A DNA stretch of 64,000 bases, taken from the NCBI RefSeq assembly GCF_016461785.1, contig NZ_JAEMUH010000011.1:62001-126000 (forward strand), read 5' to 3'. Positions 53,320 through 61,700 of this stretch are shown here, piece by piece. The notes under the pieces were generated by a model. That model had not been told where the DNA came from. It did no database searches and saw only the letters and a program-made list of their open reading frames with translations. Made by a program: the position numbers and the translations under genes. This stretch comes from Marinomonas ostreistagni (GTDB taxonomy: Bacteria; Pseudomonadota; Gammaproteobacteria; Pseudomonadales; Marinomonadaceae). How positions within the stretch are numbered: the stretch's first letter is position 1; the number at the start of each line of letters is the position of its first letter.

Positions 53320-53352
53320 GTTTACCGACAGTGGATGTGGCTGTCGGTAAAC
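53320..53352. terminator. Bidirectional hairpin terminator
   Basis: GTTTACCGACAG (53320-53331) pairs perfectly with CTGTCGGTAAAC (53341-53352) around a 9-nt loop. It lies between the convergent ends of the acyltransferase and the RTX gene. Confidence 0.75.
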
Positions 53353-53361
53353 ATATCACGG

Positions 53362-55320
53362 TTAGCCGATAATAAAATCGGCGTTGCTTTGTGTGATGAG
53401 CTCGGTTGAGAGCCCTGTTAGGATCGCAACGGGGGTTAGTTCGTCGGCACTAATCGTGCTGTCAGAGTCCTCGCTATTGTTGAAGAGATACACGCCCATG
53501 TCCGTCTCATTCACATTCACTAAGAACACTAAATTATCGGTATAAGTGTATGTTGCATTGTTACCATAGTCGTCTAACAATGCTGCCACATCGTCGACGC
53601 TATCGCTGGCGGCGGTCGCTCCTTGGATAACAAAGTAAGATTTACCGTATTCGTCGACATCGCTTGGAGCTGTGCTGACGGATTGCCAGTCGGTTTGGAT
53701 ATCCGTCACGATTTGAACACGGTCTTCTAAGATTTCACCTAGGTCTGAATAAATTTTCATACCTTGGTTTAGTTGAAACGAATTGTCACCGTATAGCTTC
53801 AGATATTCATTTAAGTCTAACTGATCAATGGCGAGATCGAATCCATCGATGGTGATGGCGCTGGAGATGTCACCCATAAGATACATAGTCACTGTATCTT
53901 GTGCCGCTCGGGTTTCGCTAAGGTCAATGGTCAGTGATGAGTTGTCAGCTTCAAGTATTGCGGAATAGACGAACAGGTTGTCTTTGCCTTCTCCTGCAAC
54001 AATCGTTGCTGAGTCAGCGCTGTTCTCTGAGCGGTTAATTGAGATCGTATCGTTGTCGTCACCGGCATCAATCGAGTCATTGCTGGTGCCTGAGATGGTG
54101 TCGTCCCCTGCGCCGCCAAAAGCTGTATCATTACCCGTGTACAGTGTGATGACATCATTGCCGTCACCGCCCTCTGCGTAGTCATCTCCCGTACCGAGCA
54201 ACATGACATCATGACCTGCGCCACCATAAGCGACGTCATTACCGGTGCTTGCATTGATGGTATCGCTGCCGGTGCCGCCGTAGATCAGGTCATTGCCTTC
54301 ACCTGCTTGGATGAAGTCAGAGCCGGCACCGCCATCGATTGTATCATTCATAATCAGGTTATACACATCGGCATCAATGCCTTCTCGCTGGCTGCTGGTC
54401 AGTTCGTATTCCTCGCCGTAGAGATAATCCATGCCATCGCCACCGCTGATGCTGTCGCTGCCTAGGCCGCCATATACCGTATCGTTACCATTGCCGCCAT
54501 TGAGAATCTCGTAGAATGCATCAACCGATGTGTTACCCGCATCATCTTGTTCAAGGTAAAAACCAGCCTCAAGGTAGTCTGAACCGCCACCACCGTTAAT
54601 AGAGTCTTGTCCTTTCCCGCCATAGATCTTGTCAGCGCCTAAACCGCCAGACAGGATATCCGACTGACTGCCGCCGATAATGGTGTCATCACCAAGCCCA
54701 GCTTCGATGATGTTACTGCTGTCATCCGAGCCAGTGATGCTTTCACTCGCACTGGTGTCAGTGAGTGGCGTAGTAGTGCTTTCTATATCCGTTAGTGTCG
54801 CTTGGCTGGCTTGGGCGAGGGCTTCTGAAATCGATCCTTCGTCTGCGTCGACACCTTCCAGTACAGACTGAAGGGTGCTGATATCTGTATTCCCTAAGCC
54901 TAATTGTGTGGAGTATTGATAAGCGGCTTCTGCACGGTTAGCAAGGTAAGAGCGTGTGCTTTGAAACGCGTCCAGAATGTCGTCTTGCTCTAAATACTCA
55001 ATCGCTGTTAAGGCTAGGGTGCCAACCTCCATGCCGTCCTCCAAATGGCTTAAAAAATACTGATACGCGATTGAATCGGCACTGTCAGTATCGTCGCTGT
55101 CTGGATTCAAGCCAAGGTTGAGGGTTAGATTGCGTGCTTGCTCTTCGTTTGTGTTACCTAAATAGGTAGACGCTAAATCGCTTTGCCCCCAGCTTGCTGC
55201 CAGCGTTGCGATATCACTGTTTGCTAAAGCTTGACTGCTTTGGCGGTAGTAGGTCTCACCTAAGGCGGCATTAAAAAGTAAGGTGGTGAGTTTGAACAGG
55301 TGGGTATCAGACTGAGTCAT
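53362..55320 (-). CDS. RTX-type secreted calcium-binding protein
   Basis: This 652-residue protein has a DUF4214-like N-terminal helical region (~1-180: FKLTTLLFNAALGETYYRQS, YLGNTNEEQARNLTLNLG), then ~230 residues of RTX nonapeptides (GLGDDTIIGGSQSDILSG, GGGSDYLEAG, GGNGNDTVYGGLGSDSISG, GAGDDTISG) that bind calcium outside the cell. The C-terminus (TDNLVFLVNVNETDMGVYLF ... ILTGLST) is the same kind of ~60-residue module found on the two S-layer-like proteins, and ends SNADFIIG. That argues for type I secretion. The ATG at 55320 has GGAGAG just upstream and is preferred over 55332. No catalytic domain is seen; adhesion or surface function is inferred. Confidence 0.85.
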   Translation of the reverse strand: MTQSDTHLFKLTTLLFNAALGETYYRQSSQALANSDIATLAASWGQSDLASTYLGNTNEEQARNLTLNLGLNPDSDDTDSADSIAYQYFLSHLEDGMEVGTLALTAIEYLEQDDILDAFQSTRSYLANRAEAAYQYSTQLGLGNTDISTLQSVLEGVDADEGSISEALAQASQATLTDIESTTTPLTDTSASESITGSDDSSNIIEAGLGDDTIIGGSQSDILSGGLGADKIYGGKGQDSINGGGGSDYLEAGFYLEQDDAGNTSVDAFYEILNGGNGNDTVYGGLGSDSISGGDGMDYLYGEEYELTSSQREGIDADVYNLIMNDTIDGGAGSDFIQAGEGNDLIYGGTGSDTINASTGNDVAYGGAGHDVMLLGTGDDYAEGGDGNDVITLYTGNDTAFGGAGDDTISGTSNDSIDAGDDNDTISINRSENSADSATIVAGEGKDNLFVYSAILEADNSSLTIDLSETRAAQDTVTMYLMGDISSAITIDGFDLAIDQLDLNEYLKLYGDNSFQLNQGMKIYSDLGEILEDRVQIVTDIQTDWQSVSTAPSDVDEYGKSYFVIQGATAASDSVDDVAALLDDYGNNATYTYTDNLVFLVNVNETDMGVYLFNNSEDSDSTISADELTPVAILTGLSTELITQSNADFIIG

Positions 55321-55388
55321 CGTTCTCTCCATAAATATTTCTTCCTAGGCTTTCTTAATCCAATGCAAAAAGCCGATTTTTGTCCATA

Positions 55389-55407
55389 CACGGCCTATTA
55401 GGCCGTG
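55389..55407. promoter_or_regulatory. 19-bp perfect palindrome in a divergent intergenic region
   Basis: CACGGCCTA-T-TAGGCCGTG lies between the RTX gene (start 55320, minus) and the glycosyltransferase (start 55604). Nine-bp arms with a single central base are too close for a normal hairpin, but fit a dimeric repressor site. The remaining gap (55321-55603) holds nothing else clear. Confidence 0.4.
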
Positions 55408-55603
55408 GCAATGAGTCTATACCACAAGATTATGGAGAAGATAGAGAATGAGAGACGTTTACACTTTTCTGACTCAGTTTATTGTTTGTATTCTGCCTAG
55501 GGGAGGGTAGTTATCTATTTCTTTATGCTATCGCTAACATTTGGCTTAGCTTAGAATGTCTGCATAAAGGTATGTGTATCGCAAGATATATAAGGAACTC
55601 GTT

Positions 55604-57223
55604 TTGATCCCTACTATTTATTTTCATCAAGAAGCTTATTCGACGAGTGGGCCTAAACTGATGGGACGCAATGCCGCTGGTGAATCGTTTTTACGGGCGG
55701 TTTTTCAATATGCGAGCGCCGAAGAAATTTGGGCTTATGTTGATCAATCACACCAAGCAAAGTCATTTTTTGCGGAGGGGCAGCGGCTAGCACCACATAA
55801 ACAATATCGAGCATTAACGACGGACCGTTTCGGGTTACTTGAGCGAGCAGGCATGCTGTATCTACCTGGGCCAAATTTAAGTGCTTCCGCTTGGCAGCGA
55901 AATGTATTGGGTGCCAATTTATGGAGTTTAGTGGGGATTACTCATACGGTATGCACTAAGGGGGCGATGGATGAAATTACTGAGCTAATTAGCTCACCTG
56001 TTCAACCTTGGGATGCTCTCATTTGTACCTCTCACTCCGTCAAGAAGAATGTCTTAAATATATTGCAGTCACAAATGCAATTTTTCTCGGAGCGTTTTGG
56101 TGCCAAGCAGTTTCCTCTACCACAACTGCCTGTGATTCCATTGGGTATTCACTGCCAAGATTTTAATTTTAGCGATCAAGTGGTTGTTAATTCGCGCTCG
56201 ATACTAGGTCTTGATAAGAACGATGTTGCGGTTTTGTTTGTGGGGCGTTTGTCCTTCCATTCAAAGGCTCACCCATTAGCTATGTATCAAGCTTTGGAGT
56301 TGGCGCAACAGACCACAGCTAAGAATATAGTTTTGCTTGAACTAGGCAGTTATGCCAGTGAGCATATTAAGAAAGCATTTGAAGAAGCTTTTATGGCAGC
56401 CGCGCCGAGTGTTAGGCGTATTGTGCTAGATGGTGTGAAGAAAGAAAACTTCACTTTAGCCTGGTCATCTGCCGACCTGTTTTGTTCTCTTGCGGACAAT
56501 ATACAAGAGTCATTTGGTATTACGCCTATTGAGGCAATGGCAGCCGGTCTCCCTGCTATTGTGTCGGATTGGGATGGTTATAAGGAATCGGTGATTGATG
56601 GCGAAACAGGGTACTGTATTCCATCGATCCAGCCATGCCCTGGATTGGGTAAGGATCTTGCGATAAAGCATGCACTGGGAGTGGATTCGTATGATCGATA
56701 TATCGGTTATACTTCTTCGCTTGTTGCAATTGATATTGATCAGACTGCGGCCGCTATTCGTTTATTAGCCGATCACCCAGAGCAGAGAAAGAAAATGGGG
56801 GAAGCCGGTCGTAAAAGAGCACTAGATGTGTACGATTGGTCTGTCATTATTCCCCAATACGAAGCACTTTGGGGAGAGCTGGAATGTATCCGTAAGAACT
56901 GTACTGCACAGAATCAAACCATTTGGCCAGCAAGATTAGATCCGTTTGAGGCATTTTCTCACTACCCGAGTCAGGTATTAGATGGGGCGACGATGCTTAT
57001 TTTACGAGATCCCAAGGCGTTGCGCTTTCGTGACTTGTCTATGGTGAATTTTGCTGAATCGGTGACGCTTAGTACCAAGGAAGCAGATGCGATTGCTTAT
57101 TGTTTACAGAGTGAGCCAAAATCGGCGCAAGAGGTAGTGGCCCATTTCGCTAAAAATGAGCAACCTCGGATTTTGCGGGGAATCGCAAATTTATTAAAGC
57201 TAGGAGTGCTGGCGGTTGCTTAA
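55604..57223 (+). CDS. GT4-family glycosyltransferase
   Basis: This ~539-residue transferase has a GT-B fold with the C-terminal GT4 signature: VAVLFVGRLSFHSKAHPLAM, then SADLFCSLADNIQESFGI and IEAMAAGLPAIVSDWDGYKE, where the E-x7-E type donor-binding pair is present. The N-terminal part (PTIYFHQEAY, SGPKLMGRNAAGESFLRAVF) is typical of sugar transferases acting on surface glycans or glycoproteins. The TTG at 55604 has an AAGGAA motif in a good position; a GTG at 55574 is an alternative that adds ten residues. Its last 24 bases overlap the convergent gene at 57200. Sugar and acceptor are unknown. Confidence 0.85.
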   Translation: MIPTIYFHQEAYSTSGPKLMGRNAAGESFLRAVFQYASAEEIWAYVDQSHQAKSFFAEGQRLAPHKQYRALTTDRFGLLERAGMLYLPGPNLSASAWQRNVLGANLWSLVGITHTVCTKGAMDEITELISSPVQPWDALICTSHSVKKNVLNILQSQMQFFSERFGAKQFPLPQLPVIPLGIHCQDFNFSDQVVVNSRSILGLDKNDVAVLFVGRLSFHSKAHPLAMYQALELAQQTTAKNIVLLELGSYASEHIKKAFEEAFMAAAPSVRRIVLDGVKKENFTLAWSSADLFCSLADNIQESFGITPIEAMAAGLPAIVSDWDGYKESVIDGETGYCIPSIQPCPGLGKDLAIKHALGVDSYDRYIGYTSSLVAIDIDQTAAAIRLLADHPEQRKKMGEAGRKRALDVYDWSVIIPQYEALWGELECIRKNCTAQNQTIWPARLDPFEAFSHYPSQVLDGATMLILRDPKALRFRDLSMVNFAESVTLSTKEADAIAYCLQSEPKSAQEVVAHFAKNEQPRILRGIANLLKLGVLAVA

Positions 57224-58444
57224 CAAATAGTTGACCCACTTTGGCAAAGTAATGGTTTCTAAGTCGAATTCGGCAACAGCTTTGTTTCTTGCCGCTTGGC
57301 CTAGGTGTCGATATTGCTCTGGGGCGTCGAGAACACCACTGACCGTGTTGGCGATCTGTTCGATATCAAAAAAATTCACCATGAGGCCGTTTACGTTGTC
57401 CTCTATGACTTCTTGTAGTGGGGCGGTATCTGAGGTAATCAAAGTACAACCGACCGACATCGCTTCAACGAGTGACCAGCTGAGTACAAATGGGTAGGTG
57501 AGGTATATATGCGCAGAGGAGATCTGTAAAACACTTCGATACTGCCCATAGGGCAATTTGCCAGTGAAATGAACATTTTGCCAGTCCACTCTGTTTCCAA
57601 GTTCTCTAATATAATGCTCGCGGAAGTTCTCGCCATTTGCTAAACGCGAGCCATAGCTGACATCGTCACCACCTACCACAAAGATTGTAGCATCAGGGTG
57701 CCGAGCTTGAATACTTGGCAAGCTGCGCATAAAACTATGAAAGCCTCGGTAAGGCTCTAAATTACGCGCAACATAGGTTAAGATTTTGTCTTGTTTTGTG
57801 TAGGTGATTCCTTGCCAGCTGAAGTTTGCATGGTCATCGGGCTGCATACGCTGAGTATTGACGCCTTCGTGGAGCACCTCGATTTTGGAATGAAACTCTG
57901 ACGGGTAAAGCGACTTCTGCCAATGTGTGGGTGAGATAGCGGAATCCGCCTGTGTCAGACTTAACAGCTGTGTGCTATTGCGGCAAAGAACTCGAAATGG
58001 ACTCTCTGGATTTGCCGGGAACTCAGGATCAAAGTCGACATCTGAGTTTTCAGCTCGATAATAAAACTCACAATATTGAATGTGTTTTGCATTAGGGAAA
58101 ATAGGTTTGAGAAACAGGGCTTCTCCCCAGCCCGAATGCGTCACAATTACATCGGGGCGAATCCCTTTTTTTTGTAAGCTCTGTGCTGCCCTGACGACCT
58201 GTTGGCCACGGCGAATGTGCTCTTCATGAGCTTTAAGATAGTGATGGGTGTTATCCCCCGCGCCCTTAGGGGTTGCATAACCTAATACGGTCACGCCTTT
58301 GGGTGAATAGCCTTTGGGAATATTTTTAACGTCTCCGAGGCCAAATACTTGATGCTCGGTATTGGCGCCTAACCATTCTGCAATATGGCGGAACTGCGCC
58401 GGGAAGTTTTGATGAATGAATAGAATAACCAATGAGTGCCTCAC
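57200..58444 (-). CDS. GT4-family glycosyltransferase, convergent partner
   Basis: This 414-residue GT4 protein starts LVILFIHQNFPAQFRHIAEW, a motif of GT4 enzymes from exopolysaccharide loci. The C-terminal domain has YVARNLEPYRGFHSFMRSLP, ATIFVVGGDDVSYGSRL and the EAMSVGCTLITSDTAPLQEV segment. It is encoded opposite to the preceding gene, and the 3' ends overlap by 24 bp. The pair may act on the same glycan. It follows the giant adhesin gene with ~270 bp, holding a pseudogene tail and hairpins, between them. Confidence 0.87.
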   Translation of the reverse strand: MRHSLVILFIHQNFPAQFRHIAEWLGANTEHQVFGLGDVKNIPKGYSPKGVTVLGYATPKGAGDNTHHYLKAHEEHIRRGQQVVRAAQSLQKKGIRPDVIVTHSGWGEALFLKPIFPNAKHIQYCEFYYRAENSDVDFDPEFPANPESPFRVLCRNSTQLLSLTQADSAISPTHWQKSLYPSEFHSKIEVLHEGVNTQRMQPDDHANFSWQGITYTKQDKILTYVARNLEPYRGFHSFMRSLPSIQARHPDATIFVVGGDDVSYGSRLANGENFREHYIRELGNRVDWQNVHFTGKLPYGQYRSVLQISSAHIYLTYPFVLSWSLVEAMSVGCTLITSDTAPLQEVIEDNVNGLMVNFFDIEQIANTVSGVLDAPEQYRHLGQAARNKAVAEFDLETITLPKWVNYLLSNRQHS

Positions 58445-58511
58445 TTAAATCCGTTTGCATGGGATTTTAGCAGGCTGCTAGGCAAGGCGTAAGACAAATT
58501 TCAGAGGAGTA

Positions 58512-58537
58512 GTGGAAGCCGTCATGACGGCTTCCAC
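58512..58537. terminator. 26-bp perfect palindrome after the orphan tail
   Basis: GTGGAAGCCGTCA followed by TGACGGCTTCCAC has 13-bp arms. It lies 8 bp after the stop of the orphan tail on the minus strand. It has no U-run, but its position suits a 3'-end hairpin. Confidence 0.6.
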
Positions 58538-58545
58538 GAGAGCAC

Positions 58546-58632
58546 TTAACCAATAATAAAGTCAGTATTCCCCTGCGATAATGCAGCACTGGCTGCATTA
58601 TCGGTTGTGTGATAGAAAGCAAGGTAGCTTTC
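58546..58632 (-). pseudogene. Orphan C-terminal tail of a secreted RTX-like protein
   Basis: In one minus-strand frame 28 sense codons end in QGNTDFIIG and a TAA stop at 58546. This closely resembles the end of the RTX gene at 53362 (SNADFIIG-stop), with ESYLAFYHTTDNAASAA before it. No start codon is available, and the upstream frame soon runs into the terminator of the giant gene. An 11-bp perfect inverted repeat (58577-58587/58592-58602) lies within it. It is best read as the leftover 3' end of a former secreted-protein gene. Confidence 0.5.
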
Positions 58633-58641
58633 ATGAGCAAA

Positions 58642-58672
58642 AAAGCTCCGCTTACTGAGCAAACGGAGCTTT
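58642..58672 (-). terminator. Rho-independent terminator of the giant adhesin gene
   Basis: AAAGCTCCG at 58642-58650 pairs with CGGAGCTTT at 58664-58672 around a 13-nt loop. On the minus strand the right arm is followed by TTTTTT, 40 bp after the stop of the giant gene. Confidence 0.88.
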
Positions 58673-58713
58673 ATTTGGAAGGAAGTACCAATGGGAAGTT
58701 TTGACGAAAGGTC

Positions 58714-61700
58714 TTACATCAAGACAAGCCCATTTTCGAGTGCTTCGGTTTGATAGCTTTCAACCCCTGCTGCGAGGATGAAGACATCTTCTCGATTTAG
58801 GTCTGTGTCAAGGCGATCCACCCAGTAGTCGATGTCGTTCTGTGTGAACGGTTCGTCGACCACTTGCGCTGCCAGCGTGGTGATAAAGCTCGCATCGTCA
58901 AGAGCTTGCCATTGTTCTTGGTAGGCCTCGGTTTGCATCAGAGCACTGGCCAGCCCAGTCAGGCTGAGTTGATCGCTTTGGTAAGCGTTTAACTGCTCAA
59001 GGCTTGGCGCATTGCCCGTCATCAATTGCCCCAAGGTTCCCAGTTGCATTAAGGTGCTGCTGGATAGGTTGGAAGCAAAGAAGTCGAGAGTCGCATCGCT
59101 AAATTTAACTTGCTCTATATCCACCAAAGTGTCGGTTTCAATGTAAGCATCGTCTTGATACAGCAGTGCCAATTCCCCTGCGCTGGTGAGTGTGAATTGG
59201 TAATCCTCAGTGCTACGAGATTGAATTGCCAGATCATCGCCATCGCCCCCGTCTAAACGGTCGCTACCATGACCACCGACCAATGTATCATTACCGGCTC
59301 CACCTGCCAGATCATCGTCACCAATGTCTTCTTGCAGACCTGAGTTACTGACATCGGTCGCTTGCGCTAATTGCATCACACCAGTACCACCGTAGAGTAG
59401 GTAGTTACTGTTATCGTCGGCAATCACATCTAGCAGTAAAGCCTCCCATGAGCCGCCATCATCAATGTAGCTAACGGCCTCGTTGATATCGTCTCGATTA
59501 ATGTCTAAGAAGCGCCAGAAGGTTTTTAGTAAAGACCACACTTGGTCTTCTGTTGCATCCGTTGCACTGATATTGGCTTGCTCACGCCAGTCGATCACAG
59601 CTTGAGTGGCGTATTCCAGTAGTGTGGTGTCGGAGGTGGCCGCTTCGTTTAATGCGTCAACCGTGTACAACTCGCCGTCGAAGACTTTCTTCAAAATCGC
59701 TAAGGTTTTCAGACGCGTGCTGTCTACCCCAACCAAGGCAAAGTCATCACTGGCTTGCAACAGACTGTCAATTGACGCAGACATATCTTGTGCAAACGCT
59801 TGGCCTTCGTAGACATAAGACGCTTGGCTGTACCAGTCTCCTGTGAATTCAATGGTGTCCAACGCTGAGTCGGACAAGTCCAATTCCTCCGGCGTGTACA
59901 GTGTGGTGATTTCCCCCGCACTGTTGAGACTGAATACTAATTGACCATTGTCTTGCTGCGAGCCTTGCAGTAAATCGTCGCCGACACCGCCACTTAGGGT
60001 ATCGTTGCCGACCCCGCCGATCACGGTATCATTACCGCTGTCGCCGTAAAGTAAGTCATCGCCACCTTTAGAACCGACCACATCATCACCGGCACCACCG
60101 TGGAGTTCATCGTCTTCAGCTCCCAGTACAATGTTTTGCGCATTGGCACCGGCGTAGACAATATTGGCCCCTTCACCGCCTCGAATCGTCACGTTGGTAC
60201 CGACAATGACCGCAAACTCGATGTCATTAAGGTCCAACACCGTGCCGGCTGGCAGGTTACGCGTGTCAATGACCAGCGCTTCTTGGTAGGTGCTATCTGA
60301 AGAACCAGTGATCTTAATCGCTTCCGACGTTGAAGACGTACCATCGCTGGTTAGCTCAATCTGATTCACCCATAGGTTCTCAGTGCTTTCAAGCGCTTCG
60401 AGGAAGGTATTCCCCGAGTTTTCCATCTCGTTCAAATCTTCTTCGTCTTCAGCACTGTCATCAATCAGAGCAATCAGGTTCTCCAATTTGTTCTGCGTGC
60501 TGGCCGTGGTATTCGAACGAGTCGTCACCCCTACACCCGTAGGCAAACTCACCGTTGTCACCACTTGGTTGGTATTACCGTTGGCATAGTGCAGAGGAAT
60601 ATCCGCATCATCAGTGGTGTCATCGGAGTCTTCTCGGGTAGAGGTGACTGGTGTGACCGTCACGGTTTGAATGGTATTACCATCCTCATCTTGCTCTTCA
60701 GTCGTCGTCACATCCACACCGTCGACTTGTTCCGAAGTGGTTGTCGGTGTTGTTGGGGTTGTCGGTGTAGAAGGGCGTGCGCCGACATCCATCGTTACCG
60801 TGTATGCTAGAGCGGAGTCATCGGTGCCATCGCTGACGGTAAAGGTAAACGATGCATAGCCTGCTCCGGTACCGCCACTATCAGGCGTAAAAGTCAGGTC
60901 GCCAATGTTTAAGGCATCAATCTGATCATTGGCATTAACATCTTGACCTTGATATTGAAGCACGCCATCCGTTGGTAAGCTTACGATGGTGATATGATCT
61001 AAAGTATCGCCAGTATCCACATCGCTAAAACCAAAATCCGATTCTTGGAAAGTGTAAGTGCCATTGTAGGCTACTGATTCCGTAGTATCCGCGGCAGTCG
61101 GAGCATCATTCACAGGGGTGATATCGATATTGACGCTGCCCAAGGCGGTGTTAATGCCACCATCGTTTACGCTTAAGCTCACGTTGGCAGCGTCGTTGCC
61201 TGCTAGGTTTGCGCCAGGTGTATGGGTGATGTTGGCTCCATTGAGATAAGAATCTATATCAGCGATGGTTCCAGTCAAAGTGAGCGCCGCCGATGTACTG
61301 CCTCCGATCGTCACTCCGCCGCCACTGCTAGCGGATAACGTGCCAGCGCTCGCAGTCAACGTCAGAGTAACATTACCTGAGGTATCAACATCTGACAGCG
61401 TTACGGCAGATAAATCTAAGTTGGCCGCTGTGTCTTCGGTAAAACTGGCATCGCTTATGAGCCCACTCAATTGTGGTGCATCGTTAACCGCTGTCACGAC
61501 AACACTGACGTCAGCACTATCGCTTCCCTGACCATCGGATATAGTAATGCTGACAGTACGGGTGGACTCTGCTGGGGTATCTCCAGTCACTTCAAAGGTT
61601 AACGCTCGTAGCAACGACTGAACCAAGGCAGGGGTCGAGAGCGCACCCAAATTAATGGCAAAGTCATTACCTGCTGCAATATTATTGACCAAGGTACCAA

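Noticed and set aside
54211..54465. 84-codon frame opposite the RTX gene
   Set aside because: It is the antisense of GGxGxD repeats, giving periodic hydrophobic residues by composition only.
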